DNA from: Voacanga thouarsii
Lineage: Eukaryota; Streptophyta; Magnoliopsida; Gentianales; Apocynaceae
NCBI GenBank assembly: GCA_026120185.1
Contig: JANUWF010001660.1
Coordinates: 355,001-419,000 of the forward strand
Direction of reading: 5' to 3'
DNA length: 64,000 bases
The position numbers were made by a program, and so were the translations under genes. A model generated the notes under the pieces. That model saw only the letters and a list, made by a program, of their open reading frames with translations. It did not search any database and had not been told where the DNA came from. Positions 1 to 11,308 of this stretch are shown in pieces (the first letter of the stretch is position 1; the number at the start of each line of letters is the position of its first letter).

Positions 1-180
1 TGCCACCCTTGCGACAGCCACCCCCACCAGATCTAAGCCAGCCCCCCTGTCTCGACTTCCCCTCCCCCCTCCCGCCCCCTTCTCAGGTCCCGACTTCCCC
101 TTCCCCCGCAGCCAGATACCTTTGCAGCCAGCCATCCCCGCACCCAGCCATCCCTGCGGCCACCCCCACACCCATGCAAG
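1..180. repeat. C-rich low-complexity tract
   Basis: Very C-rich pyrimidine tract with runs of C5 to C6, in sharp contrast to the AT-rich surroundings. It reads open on the plus strand to position 260, but the peptide is Pro/Ser-rich low complexity, so I do not call it coding. A possible splice donor (G followed by gtaggt) lies at about 249-255, so the tract could be 5'UTR or a first exon of a gene. The minus strand is G-rich. A similar tract lies at 1020-1240. Confidence 0.6.
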
Positions 181-2530
181 GGCTGGTCTTCTTTCTGGGT
201 CTGCTGCTGTTTCTTGAAATGCATTTTGCTTGTACAATGTCTGCTTCTGGTAGGTGCTAGCCCCTTTAATATGTTAATGACTTGCAATTTTTTCATTTGA
301 AGCGAGAAAAATGGTGATTTTAGGTATATGAATTTTGCTTTTCCAACTTTTCCAAATTTTGTAATTTTCCTTTCCGGCTTTTTACTACCTATGTTTTTGT
401 CAGTGTGTGTTGCTTAATTTGGGTTTCTCAACTATTCCTGGGTTAGTTTTGCAAACAAATTGGCTATTTATTTCTAAGTTTCTCCTCATCTTGCTGGGAA
501 TTTATGCTTTCTTGAGTCTCTGTTCTTCGGAGCTTGAAATCACAGTGCGCAGTATCTTGGAACATGTTAATGTTGGGAAATAAGGAGTTGTTTTGCACTG
601 GAACATTGAACTGCATATTGTGTTCAACTACTATTTGTAAGACGTCACCTCTTTGGTATTTCTGAATATAGATGTAAGGTTAGGATTTGTGGCTGACCAT
701 AGCTATATATTGGACAAGTATCTTAAATTTGTGGGCTTTTTGTGAATTCAGTCTCCGTCAATATTTCTTATACCAAACAATCTCATCCTTAGTTAACTTA
801 TCAGATTCAGGTTAAGTTCAAGAAGTGTAGCTGGTGCAAATACACGGTTGGCTGGTGATACCATGTCTTTGTGCGCAATTGTAACTAAGTTTTTTCACTA
901 CTCCAGTCTATTCTCTTAGCCGTTAGGATTTTGATAAATAGTTATGCCTCTACCTTGAAATGCTGGGAAGTACCGCCCTTAAAGGCTTAACCGACATATA
1001 ATTCCTGTTGAACCATATTCCTTCTTTCCTTCTCCCTTCCCCCCACCCAGCGAGCCCCTTTCTCCCCTTCTGCTGACCCCCGCCCCACCCCCACCTTCTC
1101 CCTTCGCCCCACATAGCGAGCCCCCTACTGCCTCCGCTCCCTCCCCCAGCAGATCCTACCCCCGTGGCCAACCACCCCCCGGCATCCTCCTCCCCCGCCC
1201 ACTTCTCTCTTCCACCCACCCTGCAAGCCCCCTCCTAGATCTGAACTGAAAGAAAAGCACCATAGAGTTCTGCTAACAGGAGTATAGCTGTGTACTAATT
1301 TATGTAAAATCAGTTCGAGGCCCTTGAGTATTTCAGAAAGGTACAAGAATCTTTTTTCTTTTGTTATGGAGTTCTTACCTCTTGCTTTCATTTATTTAGT
1401 TTTTTGTCTATAGATTATTTTATAGGACTTTCTACTGTATAAAGGTGTGTTCACATTCTTATGCCACGTATAACTTGCCAGTTTCTGCATCCACAGCTGT
1501 GGTATGTCAAAATTAAGTGAATAATTGTCCAACATTTCTTGAAATAAAAATTTAGGACTGATAGGCTGTTGTCAAGTGAATTTTATGGCACATTCAATTG
1601 AGTCTGATGGATATGGATGGTTATTTGGGTTGTAAATGGGCTAAATGAACAAAAAATGCAGGTTGTTCACACACTTTGATTTATTTTTTGATACGAGCCA
1701 AACATGAGTTGAGCTTTAGATGAGGGCTAGAGTTGTTTTGAAGTTTGTTTTTATGAACAAACATGACTTGTTCATTTAGCTAGTTTAATTGACAAAATGA
1801 TTTTAATAGTAAGACCTATGATTTTTTTTTGAGTTTTGCGTTTCTATTGAGTTGGTGGACATAAACACTTAACCAGAAGCATAACGGCTAGCCAGACTGG
1901 ACTGTTTATTAACTTCCATACTTCTGTTATATTTAAGGTTCTATAGCTTGATTGCAAACTTGTTTTGTGTGATGCAACTTTAAATATCAAAATAGAGTAG
2001 TTGGAAACAGACTTTCTTGCAGCTTTAAATTTCATGTGACCCTGATTGCATTGGTTCCATTTAAATTTCTAGTATGAAATGGAATAGAAATGAGTTAAGG
2101 AATTTAATAAATCCTTTACTATATGGTTAGCTATATTATTTTAGTCGGATACCCACTGCATCTTTTTTTCTCTCTTTTTTTTAAACTTATATGAATGGAT
2201 CCCGTGAGTGATGGGTTATCATTCCTTGTGAGTGATGGGTGATCATTCCCCATGGGTAATGAGTGATTACCCCTATTGAATAATTGTTGTGACAGTTAAT
2301 GTTTTTTTTTTAATGTTGTTGATTTTGTGGTGGCTTTGTGCCTAGAGACGTCCAGTATATAGGGGAAACTCTGTTGATTTTTTTTTTTTTGGTCATCTTA
2401 ATACTCCACATAAGTTGATTATCCTTAAGCTTAATTTTATTCAATAGATTTTAATGCCTAAAATCTTCTTAATGTAAAGAAAATTTGAGAAAGATCATAA
2501 ACTTGACCTTATGTAACCAAAGCAATCAGA
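181..2530. other. Non-coding gene-flank or intron-like DNA
   Basis: AT-rich, mostly unique-looking sequence with many T-runs. No convincing coding exon was found outside the C-rich tract at 1020-1240. A short imperfect direct repeat (gtgagtgatgggt-type units) lies at about 2200-2275. It may be upstream intron or intergenic DNA of the gene ending at 4295; this cannot be decided by reading. Confidence 0.4.
1020..1240. repeat. Second C-rich low-complexity tract
   Basis: About 220 bp of C-rich DNA (C5 to C6 runs, repeated ccttctccc and agcgagccccc phrases), similar in composition and wording to 1-180 (shared cccttcccc and agcc/ccca units). The opposite strand has many G3 to G6 runs close together and could form G-quadruplexes. 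It is open on the minus strand, but the product is Gly/Trp/Arg-rich low complexity and is not believed. Confidence 0.6.
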
Positions 2531-2931
2531 CTAACATCTGCCTCTCAAAAATTTTTCTAACTCCTTGAGTTTTCTCTTCTCATCTTTGGCCTTGAAACAT
2601 GCTTGTCCAAGCCTCTTTGTTTGGTCTTCCAACTTCGCATCAGGGATTTCTTCTATCAACTTCTTCTCACGTTCGAAATAAAGGTTGTGACTTGATAATA
2701 AAATGCTGCATCGATACACTAAAATTTGGTGGATTCTCATCGAATAGGGATTTGTGGCAGTTGTAAAGGGAAAGTGGAATTGGTTTGCACTTTGAAGTCG
2801 TCAAAGTGGAGCAAAAGTTGCCCACTTGGTAGGATGTATCTGTTGAATGGGTCTCTTCTTTGGTTTGGTTTGGTTTGTCTCGTGATGGATGTAAAATTGT
2901 TTCCTATCCCATACTGCTTTTCAATCTTCAT
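2531..2931 (-). pseudogene. Possible minus-strand coding remnant, unidentified
   Basis: Two short open stretches on the minus strand. The first (2931 to 2737) is unremarkable. The second (2740 to 2531) ends in about 47 residues that are strikingly charged, with Glu/Lys heptad-like spacing ([18 protein letters not shown] and on to a KELEKFL end), as expected for a coiled coil. I do not recognise the family. It lies in DNA that otherwise looks non-coding and opposite in strand to the exon pair at 4048-4295, so a captured or decayed fragment is one explanation and chance another. Low confidence. Confidence 0.2.
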
Positions 2932-4047
2932 AGTTTTTAAAAATTGAGAATCTTATGTTGTTTAGAAAAGGGTTCTTGTTTTTCAAGTAGGCATTACTTT
3001 GTTTATGTTGAATGCATAAATTATTTTCTGTGATAAGAATTGTAGGAAATTGTTTAGTGTACCAAGATGAGGCTGGTTTGATTATGATCACGTAATAAAC
3101 TATAACCAGTGTTGCTTGAATATCAGAAAACTAGAATTTCATTCATTTATTTATCTTATTGTTTTAAATGAAAGTTGGTCTGAATATATATTATGCTTGT
3201 AATGCCACATTTTGTTTCTTGTTTTCTTTGATCTTTTCAACAATAGCTATTGCTTTCATTCATAAAATAGTTTAAACCATTTAGTTGCAGTAGCAGTACC
3301 CAAATGCATAATGATTTGTGTGACAGAAAATAGCTCCTAAGATAGACCTCTATTGTGATGAGCTCTGTGCCTGTGGCTGGGTTTTTGAAAATCATTGCTG
3401 ACAGAATACTGACCAAGTAGCTATAGCATTTGCCTGCAGAATTCTTCTCCTAGACTCCTACATTGCACAGAATGCAGTAGGTAGAGTCCTGGTATTGAAG
3501 GGTGGAATGTGTATGGTTATACTGCATGGTGTTTACCGATGCAATTTGTTGATGAACACTAAATACTATATGTTATTCTTGGAATCCCCATTGGCAACTA
3601 ATTTTTTCTAGGTTTTCATGTTTGATAAATATTCTCACTTGCAACCAGGACTTAATGGTTTTGGCAATCTTGTTCTGATAAATGATCTTGTTCATCTGCA
3701 TACTTTTGTTCAAGAATGATATAGTTCCTATGCACTTCTTTCGTGGATTGCATTCTTGTCTTAGTGTGTTTTTTGGGGTGTGTGTGAGTGCATGTATAAT
3801 TGAAATCTTTTGTATGGCATGCTTTTGAAGGTTTCTGAGATTCCTTAATAATTTGATGCTGGAAATCCTGCATCCTCACTGTTTCCACCATAACCAGCAA
3901 CCAAAACAAAAGTAATATGCCCATGTGGTGAAAAGAAATTTGTGAATGTCATGATGCCATTTCATTGTGGAACTTGCTTTGTAATTTTTAGTTGAATAAT
4001 TTATGTTTTTTTTATTCACCTATGGACCTTTTGGGTTTTCTTTTCAG
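2932..4047. other. Intron-like DNA upstream of the terminal exons
   Basis: AT-rich, T-rich sequence without convincing coding potential. It ends in a good polypyrimidine tract and AG acceptor (ggttttcttttcag, ending at 4047), so at least the 3' part is probably intron of the gene ending at 4295. An open stretch on the minus strand at 3652-3924 has no recognisable character. Confidence 0.45.
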
Positions 4048-4295
4048 AAGGATGAAGATCGTGAAGCATATTGGGATGCAGAAGTTGAAGACTACAAGTG
4101 CATCTTTCTTGTTTGTTACTACCACAATGGTGTTGAGGTAAATCTTAAATGTGTAATGTTAGAAAACCCCACACCAAGTGGACCCTTACAGTTGATTTAG
4201 TTGTTTGTATCATTCGCCTAAAATGCATATTGACTTCAGATTCTTATTGCCAGGACAAAGTTGAGCTAAGTAGATTCTGGTGCCGTCCACCTTAA
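4048..4295 (+). CDS. 3' end of a host gene: last two exons, Tudor/agenet-like
   Basis: Two exons can be read. The first is 4048-4137 (30 codons, phase 0 at both ends), flanked by an acceptor (ttttcag) and a donor (gag then gtaaat). The second is 4254-4295, flanked by ttgccag and ending in TAA. The encoded tail begins KDEDREAYWDAEVEDY and, after splicing, ends DKVELSRFWCRPP. The W-DAEV start, the aromatic-rich strand CIFLVCYYHNG and the downstream VELSR recall the small beta-barrel fold of Tudor/agenet chromatin readers (W..A.V......V.Y.DG....V.L..). That likeness is an inference from pattern, and I cannot name the gene. The exon junction keeps frame. Upstream exons were not identified. It is the only spliced host coding sequence seen in the window. 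Confidence 0.55.
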
Positions 4296-4617
4296 GGGGG
4301 GTTTTCTAGGTGCTAGAGAACTTTAAAAGTAGGCTTCAAATGCAATTGTATTAGCCTTCGATTTCATATTTTGTTTGCATTTTCTGTTATTTTGACCAGA
4401 AGGTATGTGTAGCTTATCACACCTACTATAATTTTGTGAGGGAATTATATTTTCTTTGAATTTGTAGAAGGATGATGTTTATGTTTGTAGAAGGATGATG
4501 TTTGTGTTGGATTTGATGATGTTTATGTTGGATTTGTGGATGTGTTTTGGTTTTATTATTTTATGAATTTGTCAAATGTAGATGTTTGGTTATATGTTCA
4601 GATGAACTAGAATTCAG
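4296..4617 (+). other. 3' UTR/flank with short internal repeats
   Basis: DNA after the TAA stop, presumably 3'UTR and downstream flank. Short imperfect repeats of gtagaaggatgatgttt and gttggatttg(a/t)gatg occur at 4465-4550. No coding sequence seen. It ends at the left end of the CACTA element. Confidence 0.45.
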
Positions 4618-4620
4618 TCA

Positions 4621-5518
4621 AATTAAAGAAAAATTACCAACTGAAAAATCAGTTGGTTATTGAATAGAATTCGGTTAGTATTTCAATTGGTAATTGAAAA
4701 TAATTCGGTTGGTAATATATTAAATAACAGTTAGTAATTTTCAAACCAACTATCTATCAACAAACAATTTAGTTGGTAATTTACTAACAAAAAATTACCA
4801 ACTGAATATTTGGTTGGTAAAGAAAGAAAACTACTAACGGAAAAAAATAATTAGCAAATGAATAGCTCGGTTAGTAATTTACCAACAAAAATTACTAACA
4901 GATTTTAAATAACTAAAGTAGTTGGAAAATTACCAACTGAAAGTCAGTTGGTAAATAAATAAAATTACCAACTAAAAAAAGTAATTACCAACCAAAAGTC
5001 AATTGGTAATTACCTACATATATATCGGTTGGTAGCAACATGTCTCAGTTGGTAAATTAGTAAATTACAATCTTATATTCAATACAAATTTACCAACAAA
5101 AAATTATAAATTTACAACTACATTTTCGGTTGATAATTACCAACTGCAATAATCGGTTGGTAACATAAATGTTTGTTGGTAATTACCAACCAAAATAGTC
5201 AACTAAAATGCCAAACTAAATGCCAAATTTCCAACCGAAGCTTTTACATTACCAACCGAGTTTCGGTTGGTAATTACCAACCAAAATAGTCCACTCAAAT
5301 GCCAAACTTAATGTCAAATTTCCAACTGACGATTTTACAGTACCAACCGAAATGCAGTTAGTAATTACCAACCGACTCCAAAAAATTTCGGTTGGAAAAT
5401 TTACAAGCTAAGGTTTTTGCATGTGACGCCATTCGGTTGGTAAATCATGATTACTAACCAAATTTAGCTAATTACCAACCGATTTTGTCAATTGGTAAAT
5501 CACTTTTTTCTTGTAGTG
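4621..5518. mobile_element. Small non-autonomous CACTA element
   Basis: The right end is the classic plant CACTA terminus: read inward on the minus strand it begins CACTACAAGAAAAAA. The left end is a decayed copy (aattaaagaaaaattacc). The interior is packed with short subterminal repeats in both orientations, ACCAAC(T/C)GA and its complement TCGGTTGGT, dozens of copies forming hairpins, as in En/Spm elements where the transposase binds. No coding sequence. TCA flanks both sides (4618-4620 and 5519-5521), fitting the 3-bp target duplication of the superfamily. The left terminus is about 1 bp uncertain. Confidence 0.8.
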
Positions 5519-7886
5519 TCATTTTCTTGGATTTAAAAGAGGTTTTGGTTTGTTTTCCAAATTGACAAGCATCACAAACTCAGTTTTTATCAAATCTTAT
5601 TTTGGGTAATCCTTTAACAAGGTCCTTTGATGATAATTTTTTTTACCAAATCGATAAATATATGACCTAACTTTCTATGCCAAAGATACGTATCATCATC
5701 ATTCATGGAAAGACATCTAATATCATGTGCCACAAGATCATCAAGATAAAGTACATACACATTTCCAACACGGTTAGCAATGAAAATAGTCTTATTTCTG
5801 AAACTATCCATGATAATGTAGAAATCTTTTTCAAAAACAAATTTGCATCCATTGTCACACAGTTGGCTAATGCTAAATAGATTATACTTCAATTCATCAA
5901 TTAATAGCACTTGTTTGATGTAGTTGAAGATCTCTTACCAATATTACTTATGTCAAGTATTTTTTCTTTTTCTTTTATCTCCAAATATGACAAATCCATC
6001 GCTTGTAACTTAAATATTTTTTAGCAGTCTGGCATTTTCAATCATGTGCCTTGAGCATCCACTGTCCAAAAACTATTTTATGGAGCTCATTTTGCCTGAT
6101 AAATATTCCTATACATAAGATGGAAGAGTGATTTTTGGTACCCATACCTTCTTAGGTCCACAGGGGTTAGTGATAGTTTCTTTTACCCTCCAAACTATTT
6201 TTATATCAGATTGCAGATTCTTCCTAACATGACACTTAGATGCTTTGTGCATAAATTTTTCACAATATGTGCAACACTTGTGTGTTATAAATGATGAAGT
6301 AGCTTTTACAAAGTGAGATTTGTAATTTACAGCTTTGATCTCATGCCTATAACTTAGACCATTTCAGTTTCCAGCCATGTGTTGAGCACCAAGCAATTTT
6401 TCCAAATTGTTTTTGCCATTTGTGAATTTTTCAATGCATGCAGTGAGTTCATCGACTCTATTTTTCATATCATCAAAATTGATAACCATAACTTCAAGAG
6501 AACGAATTTTGTCACACAAGCATTTATTTTCTAGAAACATATGATGTAAGGAAGTAATAATAACATTATTTTCAATAGTTACGCACATATATGACTCAAG
6601 TGAGACTTTGTTTTCATTCAAATGCTTTGCATTCTCATCTAATAAAAAGTTAATTTTTATCTTCATTTCTTTTTTTTTTCTAGACAGCTTTTTAAGTTCA
6701 TGAAATGTATCAAATAGTAATTCATTAGGATCATCATGCTTTTCATAATCAGAATCATGTAAATCGATTATCAAATATGGAGAAGCGGGATTTACCTTAT
6801 CCTTCAAAGCCATTAAGCAAATGTTTGCTTTTTCATCTTCAGAATCACGACTTTCTTTTATCTTGGATTCAGTTTGATCCTAAGTTCCAATCAATCATTT
6901 TCCTTTCTTCAACTTTGTGTCCTTCTTCTTTTTAAATTGCTTAGCCTTATTTTCTTTCGCTATTGGACAGTTAGGGATGAAATGCTCCATGCTTTTGCAT
7001 TCAAAATATTAGGCTTGAAGGAGGAAGCTTGTCCTTTCTTTTTCACAACCTTCTTACCCTTTTTGAAGTGACTCTTTCTGAACATTTTTCTAAACTTTCT
7101 AGCAACCATAGCTAATTCTTCTTTGTCCAAATCAGTACCATAATCACAATCAGTTTGATCACTGTTTGCCTCTTTATCAATAGCTTTTAAGGCGGTCCCC
7201 CATTTGTCTTTGTCATCATCTTCATACTTTTGAAACCTTTTAAGTTTTATTTCATGGGTCAAGAGAGAGCCGATTAGCTCTTCAGTAGGTAAGTTATTCA
7301 GGTTTTTAGATTCCTCGATACCCAAGGTTTTTGGCTACCAACTTTTTGGCAAAGCATAAAGCAGTTTTCTCTTTTATTCATCGAGGGAATAAGTATTTCC
7401 ATTAGTCCATTCATGATATTTATGAATCGAGTGAACATATCAGTGATGTTCTTACTTAGCATCAGAGTAAATAATTCATAGTCTCAGACTAAAAGTCCTA
7501 GCTTTGATTCATTTACTTGATTAATCACCTCATGAGTGACTTCAAGTAATCTCCACATTTCATGAGCTGAATCACAACCACTCACACAATTTTATTCATT
7601 AGCGTCAAGAGCATAACACAATATATTCATCGTCTGAAAAATTTAGAGTCATTTTTGAAATATCCTTATTATCATATTCATCATTTTGTTTCGGCGTTTT
7701 TCTGCCTTCAACAAATTTTAAAGGGACAAATAGTCCATTTTCAATCAGATTCCACATCTCGAAATTTATTAACCACATATATATCTTCATTCTATTTTTT
7801 TAGAATGTATAATTGCTTCTATTGAACAAAGGATGTCTGTTTGTGGAAGACCCTTTGATGTAAGGTAGAGTAGAGGTGTTTACCAT
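5519..7886 (-). pseudogene. copia gag-pol pseudogene (gag, protease, pre-integrase)
   Basis: Starts at ATG 7886-7884. In order: gag N-terminus with the MKIYMWLINFEMW block (UBN2-type copia gag; 7790-7605); TEELIGSLLTHEIK block (about 7280); lysine-rich stretch before the knuckle; a glutamate/lysine-rich gag tail (6813-6364); a second cysteine cluster CTYCEKFMHKASKC (about 6250); protease motif DSGCSRHM (about 6060); a GAG-pre-integrase domain with LFSISQLCDNG and LWHRKLGH (5910-5614); and a HHCC-like tail DACQFGKQ (about 5555). Several stop codons and at least four frame changes separate these blocks, so it is inactive. The frame is lost at the CACTA border. Confidence 0.8.
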
Positions 7887-7934
7887 AGGGATCTTTGCTA
7901 CAAGGCTGTTAAACCAAGGATAACGTAGATCAAC

Positions 7935-7946
7935 GCTCTGATACCA
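7935..7946 (-). other. Primer-binding site, initiator tRNA-Met type
   Basis: On the minus strand the sequence two bases after the LTR reads TGGTATCAGAGC, the standard plant primer-binding site complementary to the 3' end of initiator tRNA-Met. It fixes the LTR/internal boundary and the orientation of the copia element. Confidence 0.85.
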
Positions 7947-7948
7947 AT

Positions 7949-9051
7949 TGAAAAACCTTAGAGGGGATAAATAAGGTTCTTGGCAAACAAATACAGATTA
8001 AAAATTTTGGTCCCTTAAAAAAATTCGAACTAAATAGCAGAAATGCTTCGCTACTTCAAGAGTACGCACAAGGGTCTTTTTAAATTACTACAGAATAATA
8101 AGGGTGTGTTGTGAAATAAAGATGGGTAGCTGAGTTGCCAAGGACAAGTTTAATTCAGAATACAAAGGCTGTAAATGAGTCATTGATTTTAGAAGAAAAC
8201 ATACACCATTTAAGATTTGAAGAGAGTGAAAAATGCAATAAAGAATTTTGACAAAATAGCACAAGAAAAGACTCAAGGATTTATAGTAGTTCGATCCTCA
8301 AATGATCTACATCCACTACCTTAAGTTCTCACTTAAGGATTTCAACACAACTCACTAAAAACCTTTTCCCAAATCAATGGTGGTAGGTGACACTAATATT
8401 ACATTAGAGGATCACCGCACTTAGTTTTACACCCAACCTCTTTAATCACAATGATCAAGGCTCACCCCGATCGAGTTTTACCTTTTTAACCTTGATACAA
8501 GAAAGATTTAAAAGAGAGTACAAAGATCGCTCACAGATTGAGCAGATTTGAACAACTAAGCACAACAACCTTTTATCTATTGGAACAATTTTATTTCACT
8601 TTGAAGTACACATAAAAAGAGAGATTTTTGTATTCTAAAGTATAAAAATGTTTTTGAGAAAGATATTACAAAAGTCTCCTTTAAAATCGAGTTCTAGAGA
8701 CTTTTAAAGGAGCCAAACTCAAAATCCCGACGGCTAGTAATGGCTAGTTACTTTTTGTCAGAATTTCCAGGGTTTTGAATTCACAAAGTGGAAGGATGTC
8801 CATCCAAAAGATGAGTTTAAAATGACACTTTTTTAAGTAGAAACATTTTGAAAAATACTAAAGATTATTGGATGGAGTTTTGGATTCAGAAGTCCATCCA
8901 AACTACTCAATCTAAATATTTGAAGACCTATTCTTTAAAATTATTTTATTTGTGTGCTTCAAGGTAAAAGTAAATTGAACATAAGGTAAATAGACATAGG
9001 AATTTACAAATAATACCATAACAATGATTCCTAATCTATAGTTCTTTCACA
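7949..9051 (-). repeat. 5' LTR of the copia element
   Basis: About 1.1 kb. On the minus strand it begins TGTGAAAGAAC and ends GGTTTTTCA, so it has TG...CA ends with a short inverted repeat (TGTGAAA/TTTTTCA). The right flank is aaggt (9052-9056). No partner LTR lies in the window. Confidence 0.7.
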
Positions 9052-9857
9052 AAGGTTTCACGATATGCAAGATCTTAAGATGACGTTATACTTAATCAAT
9101 CACTCATTTAGGTTCCATTTGCTTAAGAGCTACTTAGCAGTCTTATTTGCATGTCTTGGAAGAATTAAAGTCAAACATATCTTATCACCTGTAGATCACA
9201 CAAGTTAGTCTTCATCAATATTTGTCATAAGTTAAAATACAGGAGAATGCCTTTAAGGTTAACATTTAGCATTTTACTTCTTATACTAAGATTTCAAGTT
9301 AAAACTCATGCATAAATCACATACATAAGCTGATCATTTAAAGCTTCAAAATAGAATATCACAAGAACAAGTAAACCAGTCATCATTAAGAGATGAGAAT
9401 GGTTATGTAGTGGTATATTTTTAAGGCTTTACTCACCAATTGATTCCTTTGTGTTCATGTCTTGTCTCATGTATTAATTTTCATTTTCTGTTATGTTATG
9501 GATAAGATGTTTATCCTATGGATATTTTTTGGTATTATTTATGTTCCTATCTCATTAGCAAATCCTAACACCAAAATATTAATTAAGTAAGCTCGAACTT
9601 TAATTAGTAATTAGTTTGCGTTATTTCGGATGTTGATTTTAGATGGACGTTCAAAGTTAGATGTACAGAAGGCATGTCCCAAATATCAAGGGTATTACTA
9701 TGGAATTTGAATTGAGGGTTAAAGAATTTCTAATATTTTCTATTTCGAATGCAGTGTCATTCAAGATAAGATGTCTCTACAAAGTATCAAAATAAGAAGT
9801 ATCTGGCTCCACCCGAAGTCAAAATTCTATATAAATATGGATTATCGGTAGACTTAT

Positions 9858-11025
9858 TAATAGGGGTTAAAATCATCCTTCATTTCCTAGTTATTTGAGG
9901 TTATTTTGTGATACATTTGATAAAATAACTAGGCATATTCCTTCATATTTGATATTTTACCTTTGAAAATGTATTTTGGTATTTTTATGCAGAATAGATC
10001 AAGAAAAAGGCAAAAATTGACACTGCAACAGAGCACAACCGGCTCCGGCCATGCAGATCACAACAAGCACCGACCGTAGATTGGAACGGGGCTGAACAGA
10101 GGAAGAAAAATAGAGCAAAATGTCAGGTTCCCAGAGCACAATCGGCGCCGGCTATGAGAAGCACAGCTAGCGCCGACCTAAGTCTATGATTGAGGCGATT
10201 ACATTTCGCTTTTTGCGTGAATTTGGAAGTTTCTCACGAGTTTTGGTCTTTTACAACTTGTACACAGCCTAGAACTCTTAAAAGACGATTTTTGACATCT
10301 TGGGAGGCTATTTAAATAAGGAAAATACAAGAGAAACACATGAATCCAAGGATTAAAGCTACAAATCAATCATTGAAAAGTGAATTCATCAGTCAAAGAG
10401 CATTGTTCAAGAAGGTCTTCAAGGAAGAAAAATAGGGCTTATCTATGAGTTATTTCTTTTACCTTTATTTTATTTTTCTAGAACAATGATGTAATCAATG
10501 TTTTCATCGTAATTTGACATTATTTTGGAATTCATGATTTTTGAGTTAATTGATTATTGTTCTGGGTACTTGATTACTTGTTTTAATTAAGGAATTGATT
10601 GATTGATTCTTCTTGTTGACTTTCTTGCAAAAGAGGTTGATAGTGATTTCAATTTAATTAAGTTCATATTTGTTATCTCTTAACTTCCTTGCAAAATGGG
10701 TTAATTGTCAAGAACTTGGGTAATCAAAAATTAGTTGATGATTGCTAGAATATAGAGTCATTAGCTAATTTCATACTTTAAATCACCTAGAACATAGGGA
10801 TTTATGTAAGAATTTATTTTAATGCATATTTTGGATAAATTAGTTGAGACAGAATATGTCCATTGATTTAGCTAAATGGTAGTAATTCCATGGATTGCAA
10901 ACGAAGTGTGTCTATTTGAATTCATTCATAGTGTCAAGATAATAATTGATTGTGATAATTGTTAAGTAATTCATTACCATGTCTTTAAGAATATTTGTTT
11001 AAATTGCACATTCTTTCATCCTTGA

Positions 11026-11063
<38 letters not shown>

Positions 11064-11308
11064 GTATGTATATTCTTTATTTTTCTTTTTATTCTTTTAT
11101 CACTTTATTGAGTTAGTTAAACAATGAATGGAAAGTAACTAATGGTAGTTGTTCCTTGATGATCGATACTTGTTAATTCCCTATACTATGCTTGCGATGA
11201 GTATACTTGTTCATATGTGTAATTTGTGGATTAATGTTTTTATTAAAACTTAGTTATGGATGGGCTTAAAATTGTATGATTTTTGTACACCCAAATTGAA
11301 ATGCATCA
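9858..11308 (+). mobile_element. Solo LTR, Athila/Tat-like family L2
   Basis: About 1.45 kb, plus orientation. It starts TTAATAGGGG (for TGATAGGGG, one base changed) and ends GCATCA. It is flanked by CTTAT (9853-9857) and CTTGT (11309-11313), a TSD with one mismatch. It matches the LTRs of element H and the copies at 36542 and 52855 along its length, from the 5' block TAAAATCATC to the 3' end. It holds a GC-rich palindromic cassette at 10028-10190, 170 bp from its start, and a (TA)n run at about 11029-11059. Confidence 0.85.
10028..10190 (+). repeat. GC-rich palindromic cassette, type 2
   Basis: Two units of an agagcacaa(c/t)cggc(t/g)ccggc kind followed by agcaccgacc and agcgccgacc. The core CGGCGCCGGC is self-complementary. 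It sits in an AT-rich LTR. Type 2 units also occur at 37660-37830 and 61468-61498. Confidence 0.7.

Larger units (their letters stand above)
5519..9051 (-). mobile_element. Truncated SIRE-like Ty1/copia retrotransposon
   Basis: Read on the minus strand: an LTR (9051 to 7949), a primer-binding site, gag, and pol up to the start of integrase, where the element stops at the CACTA element (5518). The rest of pol and the other LTR are missing. The gag style (long charged coiled-coil tail after a CCHC-like knuckle) is that of the SIRE/Maximus lineage as I know it. No TSD can be checked because one end is lost. All coding is disabled by stops and frameshifts. Confidence 0.75.

Noticed and set aside
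4621..5518. Regularly recurring short palindromic repeats, CRISPR-like at first sight
   Set aside because: Repeats occur in both orientations at irregular spacing between CACTA termini; they are subterminal transposase-binding repeats in a plant genome.
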